Made by a program: the position numbers and the translations under genes | Notes under the pieces: model-generated | What the model saw: the letters and a program-made list of their open reading frames with translations, nothing else | Told to the model about the DNA's origin: nothing | Database searches by the model: none | Shown here: positions 25,401 to 36,686 of the stretch, in pieces | How the letters are laid out: each line of letters opens with the position of its first letter | Position numbering within the stretch: the stretch's first letter is position 1 | Assembly: GCF_932526225.1 (NCBI RefSeq) | Contig: NC_064035.1 | Coordinates: 6,385,501-6,449,500, forward strand | DNA from: Nematostella vectensis | Lineage: Eukaryota; Cnidaria; Anthozoa; Actiniaria; Edwardsiidae | Direction: 5' to 3' | Length of the DNA: 64,000 nucleotides

Positions 25401-27492
25401 TTGCACTATAAACCTATTTCTGTCTACAATTACCTGCCTATCTGAGATTTCTCTCAGCTGCAATGCAAAATGTTTCCAATAGAGTATCAATTATTAATGT
25501 GTAGGAGCTGTGTCTAGGATTCAGGGAGTCGTAGTATTGCTTACATTTACAGACGCCTTTATAGCCCTCGTATTTGTCACAAAATTCCCTCCTCCTTCTG
25601 CTTGCCTCGCTGTCCTCCCAGTCACACCTCGTGTTGTCTGTCGTTTCTGCTGTGAAGGTCGTTCTGAGCAGCACAGGGCTAGCCCATGAGTCCTGCGACT
25701 TGGGGCATTTCTGGAACCCCTCAGCCAGGGCACGCCCCCCGTGACCTGTCTTCTGCGTCACGAAGGCCCAGGTGTCCCTCCAGCGTAGGCTTCCAATATA
25801 GAAACTCCCAAGAGATTTCATCATATTGCGGGCCATTCTCTTTAACGTCAGCGATGCTTCATCCTGGAAGATATAGAAACAGCCAAGACTTGCTTTAGCC
25901 CAAAGTGGTTTCACTAGAACGCAAGGATGGCGGAAAAAGTATAGGTAACACGGAAAGAAACTATCGTCCTTACCGGGTTTCCTGTGCAAACCTATCGTTC
26001 TCATCAGGTTTCCTGCGCAAACCTATCGTCCTTACCGGGTTTCCTGTGGGAATCTACCGTTTTCACCAGGTTTTCTGTGAGAAACTATCGTTCTCNNNNN
26101 NNNNNNNNNNNNNNNNNNNNNNNNNNNNNNNNNNNNNNNNNNNNNNNNNNNNNNNNNNNNNNNNNNNNNNNNNNNNNNNNNNNNNNNNNNNNNNNNNNNN
26201 NNNNNNNNNNNNNNNNNNNNNNNNNNNNNNNNNNNNNNNNNNNNNNNNNNNNNNNNNNNNNNNNNNNNNNNNNNNNNNNNNNNNNNNNNNNNNNNGAAAT
26301 TAGCCAGCTTTTCAAACGTTTTCGGGCCCGAGAATTCTCGGGTGTTACGAGAGACGAGCCCCAGCCCTTATTCAGTTATTATGGACTCGTAACATTTGAG
26401 TTTTTAAAAATTCAACAATTAGGGTTAAGAAGTAAATAATGATTTCAATCGAAAGAAAAAAGAAAAAGCATCCACAACTTTTAGGTCCCGACCCACCGCT
26501 TAGTGCGTAGCTAGTTATTATTTGACCTATGGGCTATTCAGATTCTCACCTTTTTCTCGTTTACGGAGATAGTAATGTTCTGTTTACTTGAATAGACTTC
26601 TATATTTAATGTCCCCTGCAACAGAGCAACAATATCAAACAAATGACCGCAAGCAACCTTTAGTGTCTCTCATCCACAACAGCAATATCTAACAAATTAT
26701 GAACACAAGCTGTTTTTTTTTTTTTTTTTTTTGGGGGGGGGGGGGGGTAGTGATAGGGATGCTTGTCGCGAAATTCGAAAAAAAAAAAAAATTAAAAATA
26801 CCTGAAAATTGCTACCCTAAGATACAGAAGAAAGAATTACCCCTAAAACGTAGATTTAAGTATTACATCGTATTACAAAGTTTAGAATGACAAATTGCAA
26901 AACTGTTTTTTTTTTAGAAATATGACATACTTCAATGCTCTCAGAGCTAGCGGCATGCTCGAGGATCCAGCGTACTTTGCGTGCTGAATCCTCGAGCATG
27001 CTAGCGGGTGACCGGGTATGCTTTAACTAATCAAGCCGGCAGAATCAATTATTAAAGTTTTTCTTGTGTATTCATTAATTCAATAATGTTATGAAAATAG
27101 TGTTCATAGTACCTATCTACATTATAAAAGCCAAAAGATGAAGTCATATTTTTTAGTGAAACAAATCAAAATAAAAAACCTGGTGAGATCTTGTTTCTTG
27201 ATGACTCTTCTTTTCTTTGCTCCCCTACAACACTCCCTTTGTCTTGACGTACTGCAGACTCGGGAACATTCACTGGGATTCCTCTATTGATAATTTGAAC
27301 GTTTTCCCTCATTTGAAAAGTGGTTTCCATAATAAAAAGAATATTCGCAATGAATGTCACAAGAACTACAGCAAATAATAAATACTGAATAAGCTTATTC
27401 ATTGCCCCGCTGCTTCTTTCGACTTTAAAACCAGGCGTCCCTTGTGAGACCTCTAGCGGGTAATAACTTGAAGAAACAGAATTTTTAAGCAT
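22473..27492 (-). CDS. POMGNT1: Protein O-mannose beta-1,2-GlcNAc transferase (POMGNT1-like)
   Basis: Golgi type II membrane enzyme (family GT13) that adds GlcNAc to O-mannose, for example on alpha-dystroglycan. Exons in transcript order: 27492-about 27180 (cytoplasmic start and anchor [18 protein letters not shown]), a missing stretch, 25863-25545, 25197-24929, 24816-24643, 23955-23888, 23463-23170, 22794-22473. Phases agree from 25863 to the stop. Diagnostic pieces are [43 protein letters not shown], the metal-binding [32 protein letters not shown]-type [39 protein letters not shown] and [12 protein letters not shown]. The stem-domain exons between the anchor and 25863 are not visible; at least part probably lies in the gap 26096-26295. 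The anchor exon is assigned by position and topology only, and its donor (CCAG|GTTTTT) is weak. Confidence 0.93.
23948..24472 (-). repeat. Minisatellite (53 bp x about 10) built on a splice acceptor
   Basis: The POMGNT1 exon 23955-23888 begins, in transcript sense, GTACTTATTCAG|GGATACGAAC. Every 53-bp unit of the adjacent intron repeats GTACTTATTCAG|GGATACGAGC, so the acceptor and the first eight exonic bases are duplicated about ten times. Each unit also has CTAATTGCTCATTGACTT. Confidence 0.92.
25961..26095. repeat. 31-bp minisatellite running into the gap
   Basis: About four to five units of CTATCGTCCTTACCGGGTTT plus CCTGTGCAAAC (31-bp period) lie in the POMGNT1 intron and continue into the N run. 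The assembly probably broke on this array. Confidence 0.85.
26096..26295. other. Assembly gap (200 N)
   Basis: Exactly 200 N. It is placed where the POMGNT1 stem-domain exons are expected and directly after a tandem array, so the true length is unknown. Confidence 0.99.
26946..27005. repeat. Perfect-armed hairpin containing a dispersed 26-mer
   Basis: The left arm GCTAGCGGCATGCTCGAGGA and the right arm TCCTCGAGCATGCTAGC are inverted copies, extended to GGATCCAGC/GCTGAATCC. The segment 26956-26981 recurs exactly, in reverse orientation, at 51944-51969. It is probably a small mobile or structural repeat. Confidence 0.75.
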
Positions 27493-28386
27493 CCCTCCAA
27501 AATATTCATGTTATTTGAAGAGGGCCGTGTCGGTGTTTTGCCTGTCCACGGCTCAACAAGCCAAATTTTGACTCGTGGCTGGTGTGTCGCGTTGGACATT
27601 TTTTCACGTCTTGGATACCGTCGCTACTCTCAGTTGGAGTAGTTGTCCCCGATCGCTACCGTTGTATAGAACTCAGCAGCTTTCTAACTGTATTTTTTTC
27701 ACATGTCGTTTTATGTTTCCTTTTTTCTTGCCTTTTCCTTCTTCCCTCGCGTTTGTGTTTTATTTCGATCAAGGCTGGCTCTACGACTGTCTGCCTTTCG
27801 CTGAATTCAACACTCGGATGTGTATAATATATTCAGATTATATTAGACAGTAGCTGTATCCGATTTGCTTGCTCGAACTTTACATTTGAATATTTGATTT
27901 TGTTTTGGTGCTATGGAAATTAGAACCCCGTAAACTGCGGCTTGTCAAACTCGATTTGCCCGTTATAGCTAACTCGAAACGACATCAAAGCTCCTTTACA
28001 ACAAATTTTTTAGCCTGCGTAGCAAGCGTTCCCGTGTGTTTTGAGCGAAAGGAAACCGACAGAAACAGAGAAAACCGGCGAGATTTTTTTGCGCTCGAAA
28101 CACACGAACAAGAACAATTTTTTTGTTACTTTTACTCGGATAATACCCTGGTCGCTTATTTGATGTATTCTTTGTCTCCCTCTACCTATAGATCAGACCG
28201 TTATTCCCTTAACCATACAGCACTGTCTAAAGCTGAGTTTTCAGAATGTTGAAGCGTAAGTGTTCCACAAGATGCATGAGTGCTCCCTGTTCCTGTTTAC
28301 CTGTTTACTGTTTATTATAACTGATTTGGTAACCCTGTTTCCCGACACCTGAGCCCGCGCATATTATTGCGCACTAGGGAAACAAA
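27493..28386. promoter_or_regulatory. Head-to-head intergenic region (POMGNT1 / HEAT gene)
   Basis: About 0.9 kb separates the divergent first coding exons, so a shared or back-to-back promoter is expected. Around 28010-28030 the phrase AGCCTGCGTAGCAAGCGTT resembles the end of the small TIR element at 28777-28848, so a transposon fragment may lie inside. No TATA box was assigned. The open frames here (27575-27853, 27905-28252) look like chance. Confidence 0.45.
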
Positions 28387-31300
28387 ATGGCTGACAACGA
28401 ATGGAGCACAGTATTAGAGAAATGCTTGAATCTCCTTTGCGGACATGCTAAGCTAGACCGAGACAAAGGACTTAACGATTTGGAGCAAGAGTTAAATAAC
28501 CCAGAGGGTGTGAGAAATTCTCCGGAACACCTCCTTGAACTACAGAAAGCGCTCATCGCTTTTGTCAAGTCTAATGACAGATGGGAACAGAAGTATGGTG
28601 GCTTAGTCGGAGCAAAGCTCGTCATCCTGGCGGATCTCGGGTCGGCAGAGTTTCAGGAAACTACCAGAAAGCTTACATTATCTCTAATGCATGACGAAGA
28701 GGCGAGAGTTCGTGTTGCTTCAGGTAGTTTCCCATGGCCATATGTAGCCAGAAAATTTTGTTCAATGGGAGGCAGACTAGCCTGCGTGCAGCCGAAAATA
28801 GTTATAACCAGAGGTTCAGCTTGCGTTTACCGGGTGTACGCAGGCTAGAGGCAGACCCAATATTCTCTCCTTTGTAAATATCCCACTTTACTGCTGCCCT
28901 TTCTGGTCCCTTGCCAGCCGAGCCCTGTCTCTTGCTCCAGGTTGACTTTCATATAAAATCGGGTTCCAGTTAGCCCGCGTGTGGTGGTTTAAGTCGTGTA
29001 ACGAATCCTTTTGTAGCATCTACGTTATGCTAGGGATGACTGTGTTACATGATGGCATGGCTTAAGCAAGAAAATATACAGTATAATTACAGTGACACTA
29101 TAGAACATATACACATGTGTTTGCTAATTTTACAAACAATGTTCCATATGTTCAAGAGAGGAACTGTATCTCTGGTTGGCCACTTGGATATTTTGTTTGG
29201 CTCAGAAAGAACCATGTGAGGACCTTGAGTGGTTTGAAACATTTTGTACAGTGAAAAAATGTGTACAGCATTTCCATTTATTCGTGATAGTGTTAACCTT
29301 TGAAAAGATTTAAAAGTTATTTTGAATAAATAAACAGGAGAAGGCTTTATCTAAGAAGAACAGGGGAAGGCTATATCTACCTTTTTAAATGATAATGTCT
29401 TTGTGAACCGTTCAACAGGCTACATGAATTTGTTTATCGTTTGAGAAAGGCTAAATTTTGTATCAAATTCCTCCTTTTCTTCACAGGAGATTATGACATC
29501 TCCTCAGATGTATTAGCTTGTGCTATATGTTAGAAAATGCAGTTGTCCAAGTTTGTTCCGAATGTTGAAAGCCAAAAAGCACTTACAATAAAATATTTCT
29601 CAATAATCCTCAGACAAACTCAGACAAAGAATGCATTTAAACAAAAGCAGATTGAATACACAAATAAAGAATACTGTATGCACTTGGATATCAGCAACTT
29701 CAAGGAGATTGAATGTTATGTTTTGTATAAGTCGCACTAACAATATAATATTTCTCAATAATCCTCAGACAAACTCAGACAAAGAATGCATTTAAACAAA
29801 AGCAGATTTAATACACATATGAAGAATATGCACTTGGATATCAGTAATTTCAAGGAGATTGAATGTTATGTTTTGTATAAGTTGAGTCTTGGAAGTAGGT
29901 TTTAGCATGCTGGTAACATAAACATACTGCAGAAGAGCTGTCAAAATTATTTTTTTCAAATGTATTATAATCGTATTCAGAACATGATAATCCCTGGGGT
30001 TGCATAGATATGATGACGATTTGCTTTGCGAGTAAAAGCAGCCACATGTACTGTGGGCTAAAGTTCTGTGAATGCATCATATTCATCTAGACAGGCCCTT
30101 TGGCTTACTCTGTACTTTTAGTATCATGTTATAAAACTATCAAAGTTTACAAAAATTCCTACTTTCTGTAATTTGTATTTTCAGGTGAGCTATTGGGGGC
30201 CTTGTGTAAAGTCAAGGGTCCTGGAGTCTATTTAGCTTGCCAAGAAGAGATCATCAGAAGCGTTGCTGATAATCTAGAGCGAAAACTCCCCGCAGATGAA
30301 GTGGGCTCCAATGAACACCTTATGCAGAAGCTGGTACCAAGTCAGGAAGAGGTTTGCCAGAATTCTTTGAATCTAATTTTGTGTTTAATAACTGTTAGTG
30401 TGGGATGAGTGGTTTTTCTGGGCTGTTTTCAGGTTTAAATTTTGGTAATGATACAGTTATAAGTATTATGATTACTGTATTTAGGTGAGTTTTGGTCTAT
30501 TTGTTTTAGTATTTGTACTGATTCAATGTTTGGATTCTGTCTATAGCAAGAGCATAAGGCCGCGGATGCAGCCCAGATCTTCCATGATACTGCAGGATGG
30601 AAGCACCTTGAGACCAGCATGAGGTACATAATAGTATTGCATTTAATAACTGGTACATACAACATGAGGTACAGACTCTATTGTAATTAATATACTGGTA
30701 CATACAACATGAGGTACAGACTCTATTGCATTTAATATACTGGTACAAACAGCATGATGTACATACTCTATTGTAATTAATATACTGGTACATACAACAT
30801 GTGGTAACGACTCTTGGTACATACAGCATAAAATACAGACTCTATTGTAATTAATATACTGGTACATACAACATGATGTACAGACTCTATTGTAATTAAT
30901 ATACTGGTACATACAACATGATGTACAGACTCTATTGTAATTAATATACTGGTACATACAACATGATGTACAGACTCTATTGTAATTAATATACTGGTAC
31001 ATACAACATGATGTACAGACTCTATTGTAATTAATATACTGGTACATACAACATGATGTACAGACTCTATTGTAATTAATATACTGGTACATACAACATG
31101 AGGTAACGACTTTTGGTACATACAGCATAAAATACAGACTCTATTGCATTTAATATACTGGTACATACAGTATGAGGAACAGACTCTGTTGCACTTATAT
31201 ACTTGTACATATACTGGTAAAAACGCAGTGGATGTCTTTTAAACAATTTTTACACTTTTTCATTGAGCACAGTTATTAACTATAATTGAAAGTTATGGAC

Positions 31301-34300
31301 TGCTACACATTGCTAAACTGTGCAAGTGAGGGCATTATCAATTCCGTGTTTTTTTTTTTACTTTTCTTTTATACAGCTCTTAACCTCTGTCTTTTTTCAT
31401 GTTGTAGATGCTTGCAGTCAGTGATAGAAGGTTGTGGTGAAGAGTTTAATGAGCACATAACGCAGGACTTGCTGGACCTGATATTCCAGGCACTTAACCA
31501 TACAAATCGCTTTGTGAGAGAAACAGGGTACCAGCTCTGCGGATCTCTTGTCAGTTTGGGCAGAATCCAAGGTTAGAGCACCCCCCCTCCCTCCCACAAC
31601 CATGGCTTTTGTGGATCGTTGATTATTAAAAGTTTATCTTAAATTTGGTGAATCTGAGCGGTCTTTTTAAAAGTCTCACATTATTGTGAATTTTAGAATA
31701 CTGCTTAAAAGATTAGTGGTACAGTATTATTTTGTACTTTGAGGGCTAAAATGAAATTACTTTTAGATATTCTTCTGCATTTTTTTTCTTTGTTTTTGCT
31801 GTTGGTATTTAATATAGAAATCACTGATGACAAAAGCTGATCTAAAGAAGCTGTTTCTGTTTTGCTGTCTTCCCTGCACCACTCATCATTTTTCAACACT
31901 CGAAATAAGCTTTTATTTGTGCTGTTCATTAGAATCAGAAGTTTTGGATTCCCAAGGCAGTAGGATTGCTTACGAGAAAAATGCAATAGTACAACATGGA
32001 AAGCAGTTTGCTGATTATTTGAGGAAGGGTCTTGCTGACAATTGGAGCCAGGTACATATGTGTGTGATTTTGTATAATGTGTACAGTCACAGTTTTGTCA
32101 AATAGATGAATTATTAATTTAGCTCATTTCCATCATTCTCCTGTTTTTATTTGATCTTTCAGGTGCGTCTAGCCGCATCCACTGCCACTCGGCATTTTCT
32201 CCAAACTCTGCCACCTATTGCAAGGGAACAGTTCTACCCAATCCTCCTCCCTGCAATGTGTTTAAACAGGTAGGTGACCCCTATTTGAAAGTTTCAAATA
32301 GTAAATTTGAACAAGGGGGTGACATTTGTTTGACAGAGCTCAAAAAAGCAAAGCTTTTTTACTATTATGTAGTTCTGATATTTGTCTGGTACACTCAGAA
32401 GCAAAGTCTTGAAGAAAGAGCTGTCATTCATTTGACATATCTCTGAAAAAGCAAAGTAAGATCATTTTTATCTTCGGCTGGAATTTCAGGTACTATGTGG
32501 CAGAAGGAGTAAGGATTTATTCACAGAAGAGTTGGAAAATGGTGATGGGTATGGAGGGAAAACAGCTGGTGGAGAAATACATCAAAGAAACAGTAAGTTC
32601 AAAGCTATTACAAATGGTACAGTTATTAAAAACATAATTTTTTTTTTGGTACAGTAATTAATAACATATTTTTTTGGCAGAAATATTTTAACATCACTAT
32701 TTTCTTAAACTTCACGCATCGGATTTGCGAAATTTTGATACCGTGAGAAATGGCGAATATTTATGTTCTTCGGAAACCACATATTTGGTAATAACTTTTT
32801 CGTTTCTTCAAAAATCAAAAATCCCATGCGCTAAGTTGTTAGGAATGGTAATATCAAAATTTTGAGTGATAATTTTTTTTACAATTACTGTAAAATGTTC
32901 AAAATTAATGTGTTTTTCTCACGCGGAAATGGCCGACATCTTGTTTTTTCGCCATATATTTTTTTTCTCGAAAAACATATAAAAATTGCATTTTCTTCTA
33001 CAAAATGTCGAAAGTTTATTTTAATCTCTTGGGAAAAAAAAGAACAAAGAAAGTTAGAACTGGAGTTTCAAAAAAAAAAATAAAAATAAAAAAGAACTTG
33101 ACCGGGGATTGAACCCGGAGCGCTTGCTTACGAGCCAAAGGTGCTAACCACTGGGTCACGGAACCAAGTTGGGAGACGCGCGGCGATTTTAGTCAACCGA
33201 TTGTAGCGCTTTTCCCTTTCGTAGCAATGGAGTTTCGTAGCAACAAGATAGTACCATAGGCCCTTAACATGTTTTTAATGGGTGTATACAGTGGTGGCCT
33301 TTTAAAATTTAATCAGAGTTCTTTTTACAGGTTGAATTTTATGTGAGCCAAACAAAAGCAGACAACCATGCCGTCAGAGAGGCAGCCTGTGCTTGTATAG
33401 CAGAGCTGGGTCTTAAGGTACTTGCTACTTTAATTCATTTATTTCAAATCCTGATCTTGGATGTAGAGCTTCTACCATACCTCACAAATATATGTATTGC
33501 TCCTGAGTTACAGCAGTGTACAGTGCATGGGCGAAGGTAAAGTAAATTAGATTGAAATAATAACTCTTACAACAAAGCTTGTTTAATATGTTATGCCAAT
33601 CAAAAATACTGAAGGTGTGCTACTTAATTAATATAAAAAAGTTCAATATGTTAGTTACTGTGTTTCAGGTGAGTGCTGACTACACCAGGCCTCATGTTAA
33701 AAGTCTACTAGATGCGCTCATAATCTGCTTCATGGACGACAGCTGGCCTGTCAGAGATGGTAAGTGCTTTCTTTATTCTTAATTTTGTGTATGTTTTCAT
33801 GTGGCTTATTGACATAGCCATATTGGTAAAAATTTAATTCTTGCCAGTTTGTTTTTACTAGCTTTTGAATAGTCAAACAAACTGGCAAAAGTTCTATATT
33901 GAATGCTATGAAGTTGTCGACCTTGATAACATCCTCATTTTTTTCCGTGACCAGGAAGTGGCTGTTTATTATTATTATGTTTTCAACCCTGATCAACCCT
34001 ATCTGAAATAGGTACACATCTTTAAAGACTAGTTGGTTGAAATCAGTGAATGGTTTCTTTATTGTGATACATAAGCAAACTTTCTCTATTGGGCATAACT
34101 TTGTTTGAAATTAAAAAAAGATCGGAAGCCTGCAAAGACATCTTACCAAAACTCCTTGCTATGTTGTGCCAGCTGCATGTGTTGCCTGTGGTAACTTCAT
34201 CCAAAGTTTCCCCAACGAGTGTCAGCCAAAGATGCCTGACCTCTATCCTCTGTTCTTCACCAATTTGGAGGACAAGATTCCATCTGTCAGACAAGGAGCT

Positions 34301-36686
34301 GCAATTGCACTTGGGAATGTTGTCAAGGCATATGGTAAGAACTCGCTGTGTTTTCTTTCTTGTCTACTGTACATAGCTATTGTGTCTCTCTTACTCATTG
34401 CACTCAGAAGCATTGAGATGGTCTCAAGCTTAAAACAATGACTGCAGCTCTGGTCTTTGTACAAGTGGAGATAGGTGTTATTTGTCACTTGCTGCTTGTG
34501 ATAACCATATTTTCGTGAATAAAGAATGAAAAGAAATATATTTTCTATCACAAAACTTAGAGTTGGCGGAAAAAGATGAAAATTAATAAAGTTTTATATA
34601 TTTCAGGAAATGAAGCAAAAACAATTGTTTTCTCTAAAGTAAGGGAAGGACTCAAAGAGGTTCAGAACCAGGAGGCCATCACTGAACAGTAAGTGGCTCA
34701 ATCGAGGGTTTTCTTCAATGTGTTTCAGCATCTCAAGGTAGCACCTTAACCGCAGGCTTTTTTCACTGCCAAGAAAATAATGCTTTATGATACACCTGTG
34801 TTTCCTTTTGTACTAATATCTTCAGCAGCTTTCTGAAAATAGTAAAAAAAGAATTAATATGGATGTTAGCCTCCTTTTTGCTACATATGCACTAAATCTG
34901 TTGTTGTGTACTCAAAGAAGTCTAATACATTATTGTTATGTATTATTATTTGTAGATTTGCTGGGCTAGATAAAGGTCCTGCTACATTTGGAGTTGTCAA
35001 GAAACTTAGAGATAATGATATGGATCTCCACACCAATAAACAGGTAGAATAGATGAAAATTCTTTGGCCATTGTTTCATTATTTTAAACCTTGAGTTGAT
35101 GTCCTTTTTCTAGATGTATTCATGTGGCTCATTGGCCCCCAAGATGGGCCGGGGCGGTGGGTGCTTAGATCACCTTTTCAAGAGACCTGCTGAGCCTTGG
35201 GAAAAGACTGATGGGTATGCAAACCTTCCAAGCTGATTCTTTCTCATCTTTCTTCGCCAATATACTTTTACTATTTGTGTTGTAGTGATCATTAATAGTG
35301 ATTTTGAAATGCGTTTTGTGTTGTTTTGGATGTACTTTGTTTAGGTAATTTGTACAACCCATGGGATGAGGCAAAACATATTTTTTTTAAATTATTTTGT
35401 TAATACTGACTACTTTCTAACCAAAAGTAAGGTCATGCCCGTAAATATCAACTTGACTTTTTGACGTATTGGCGAGGTCAATGCACCAAAACCGAAGTTT
35501 TTATTTCAGGGCATATACGAGAGTGTCATATATGAGAATGTCATAACCACCAATTATCCAATCACAGCGCACTTACAGTCGTTGCCTTACAATAATGGTC
35601 TATAATGAGTTTTCTGTTCTTTGATTTAAGATAATTATTTTCTGTTTAGCTGCATTAATTTGGTTGCTGAGTTGTCAAGGCAGCCCCCTTACCAGCGCGC
35701 AGTGATGGAAGTGCTTCCCTTGGTAGCCAAGGCTGGCGAGTATCACCACTATGCTCAACACCCTTATCTGCTAGAGACCATCTGCAAACAGGTAACCACT
35801 CTCCCTCACTCAATGCTCAAATCCCCCCTGCTCCCCTTACACAAGCTTAACCATGGATTATAACTTAATGCCTGGCTAAACTAGGAGACATGTAGTGTGC
35901 AACATGTCCTCCTGAATGTTTCTTAGTTTATCCACTACCAAAAACATGTAGCACAAGACGAATTTTGTTGGACGCGACACGAAAATGTTTCTCAGGTATC
36001 CGAGAAACATTTCTTTGTCGCTGCTACGAGATTCGGCGCATCATACAATTTTTTTTTCGAGGTGAGTAAACTACAGCAGGACACATGTCACACACTACAT
36101 GCCTCATAGTTTAGTCAGGCATTTAAGAGCATATCTTCTTTTAAAGAACCATATCTTCTTTTTTGTAGGCTTAACCATTAACTTTTTCGGATATTTAACC
36201 AACAGGTACCCGTGATAGCCAGGGGATTAGGCAAGAAACTATTCAAGAATTACCTGGAGCTCTTCCTGGAAACTCTTTTCTACAGCTTGGTACAGTCACA
36301 TTCGTATCTTTTCTCCAGTATGGTGTCGGAGTGACGGTGTCATTGTTGTAGACAAACCACTAAGCTTGTTATATTTGAGTTGCGGTGTAGGTGAATTATT
36401 TAGCTAGAGTCCCTTATAGACTTTCTAATCGCAAGAATTAGAAAATTTCAATAAAGTCTTTCCCACCAACACACTGTCCCTAACTATCAGATAATAATAC
36501 ACCCACGGTTGAAGAGACAATAAATCTCTTCGATGTCGTACTTAGGTTGGTTGATGTTTTGTTTAAAATGTTGCAGAAAAGCGAGAATAAATTGACGTCT
36601 GGTGAAGCGAGGGAGTGTTTCATGGCGCTTGGGCAGCTACTTGGTCCATCTATCCTGCGAGGCCGTGTCGAGATCTACGATCACAG
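28387..36686 (+). CDS. Large HEAT/ARM-type repeat protein of unrecognised family
   Basis: Sixteen exons: 28387-28723, 30185-30351, 30547-30623, 31408-31571, 31933-32051, 32163-32269, 32490-32592, 33331-33417, 33669-33759, 34173-34334, 34607-34688, 34956-35043, 35114-35214, 35650-35791, 36206-36289, 36577-36686. All are GT-AG with agreeing phases, giving at least 673 residues. The start is MADNEWSTVLEKCLNLL in a good context (aaaATGG). Paired helices typical of HEAT repeats are clear: DEEARVRVASGELLGALC, NHAVREAACACIAELGLK, DDSWPVRDAACVACGNFI and DKIPSVRQGAAIALGNVV, each with the xVRxAA-type core. A less regular region carries FAGLDKGPATFGVVKKL and MGRGGGCLDHLFKRPAEPW. The protein is probably a scaffold. 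The last exon ends in phase 2 at a GTAAGG donor and the terminal exon was not found. I cannot name the family. Confidence 0.88.
28777..28848. mobile_element. 72-bp palindromic MITE with 7-8 bp target duplication
   Basis: The left end is CTAGCCTGCGTGCA. The right end is TGTACGCAGGCTAG, its near-perfect inverse. The flanks repeat AGGCAGA on both sides (GAGGCAGA if one overlapping G is counted). An 8-bp duplication suggests a hAT-type non-autonomous element. It sits just after exon 1 of the HEAT gene. Confidence 0.7.
29593..29884. repeat. Two-copy tandem duplication, about 154-bp period
   Basis: Copies 29593-29736 and 29747-29884 share TTTCTCAATAATCCTCAGAC, AATGCATTTAAACAAAAGCA and GGAGATTGAATGTTATGTTT. 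They lie in intron 1 of the HEAT gene. The ORF spanning the first copy is not considered a gene. Confidence 0.85.
30612..31180 (+). repeat. Minisatellite (45 bp x about 12) built on a splice donor
   Basis: The HEAT gene exon ends at 30623 with CAGCATGAG|GTACATA. The following intron repeats 45-bp units carrying ACAACATGAG|GTACAGA or ACAACATGAT|GTACAGA, then CTCTATTGTAATTAATATAC. Exonic bases and donor are thus copied. The period is a multiple of 3, which creates long antisense ORFs rich in MLYVP/YNRVCTSCC that are artefacts. Confidence 0.92.
33095..33165 (-). tRNA. tRNA-like sequence (Thr-CGT type loop), probably pseudogene
   Basis: On the - strand a box A-like TGACCCAGTGGTTAGCAC and a perfect T-arm CCGGGTTCAATCCCCGG with box B are correctly spaced. 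The anticodon loop would be CTCGTAA (anticodon CGT). A T-run (TTTTTT) follows, a possible Pol III terminator. The anticodon stem has a G-G mismatch and the acceptor arms (GGTTCCG / TCAAGTT) do not pair, so it is a decayed tRNA or a tRNA-derived element in an intron of the HEAT gene. Confidence 0.55.
35868..36122. mobile_element. MITE with about 45-bp inverted ends and TTA duplication
   Basis: The left end ATGCCTGGCTAAACTAGGAG pairs with the right end, whose reverse complement is ATGCCTGACTAAACTATGAG. The similarity runs on through ACATGTAGTGTG. TTA flanks both sides (35865-35867 and 36123-36125), as in PIF/Harbinger elements. A second, nested hairpin lies in the centre (AAATGTTTCTC / GAGAAACATTT). 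No ORF. Located in a HEAT gene intron. Confidence 0.8.

Noticed and set aside
27905-28252. 115-codon ORF between POMGNT1 and the HEAT gene
   Set aside because: It lies in the shared promoter interval, contains a transposon-like fragment and has no homology.
30643-31166. Antisense ORFs of 129-161 codons rich in CTSCCMYQYINYNRV
   Set aside because: They are produced by the 45-bp intronic array, whose period is a multiple of three; all units are near-identical and no gene signals exist.
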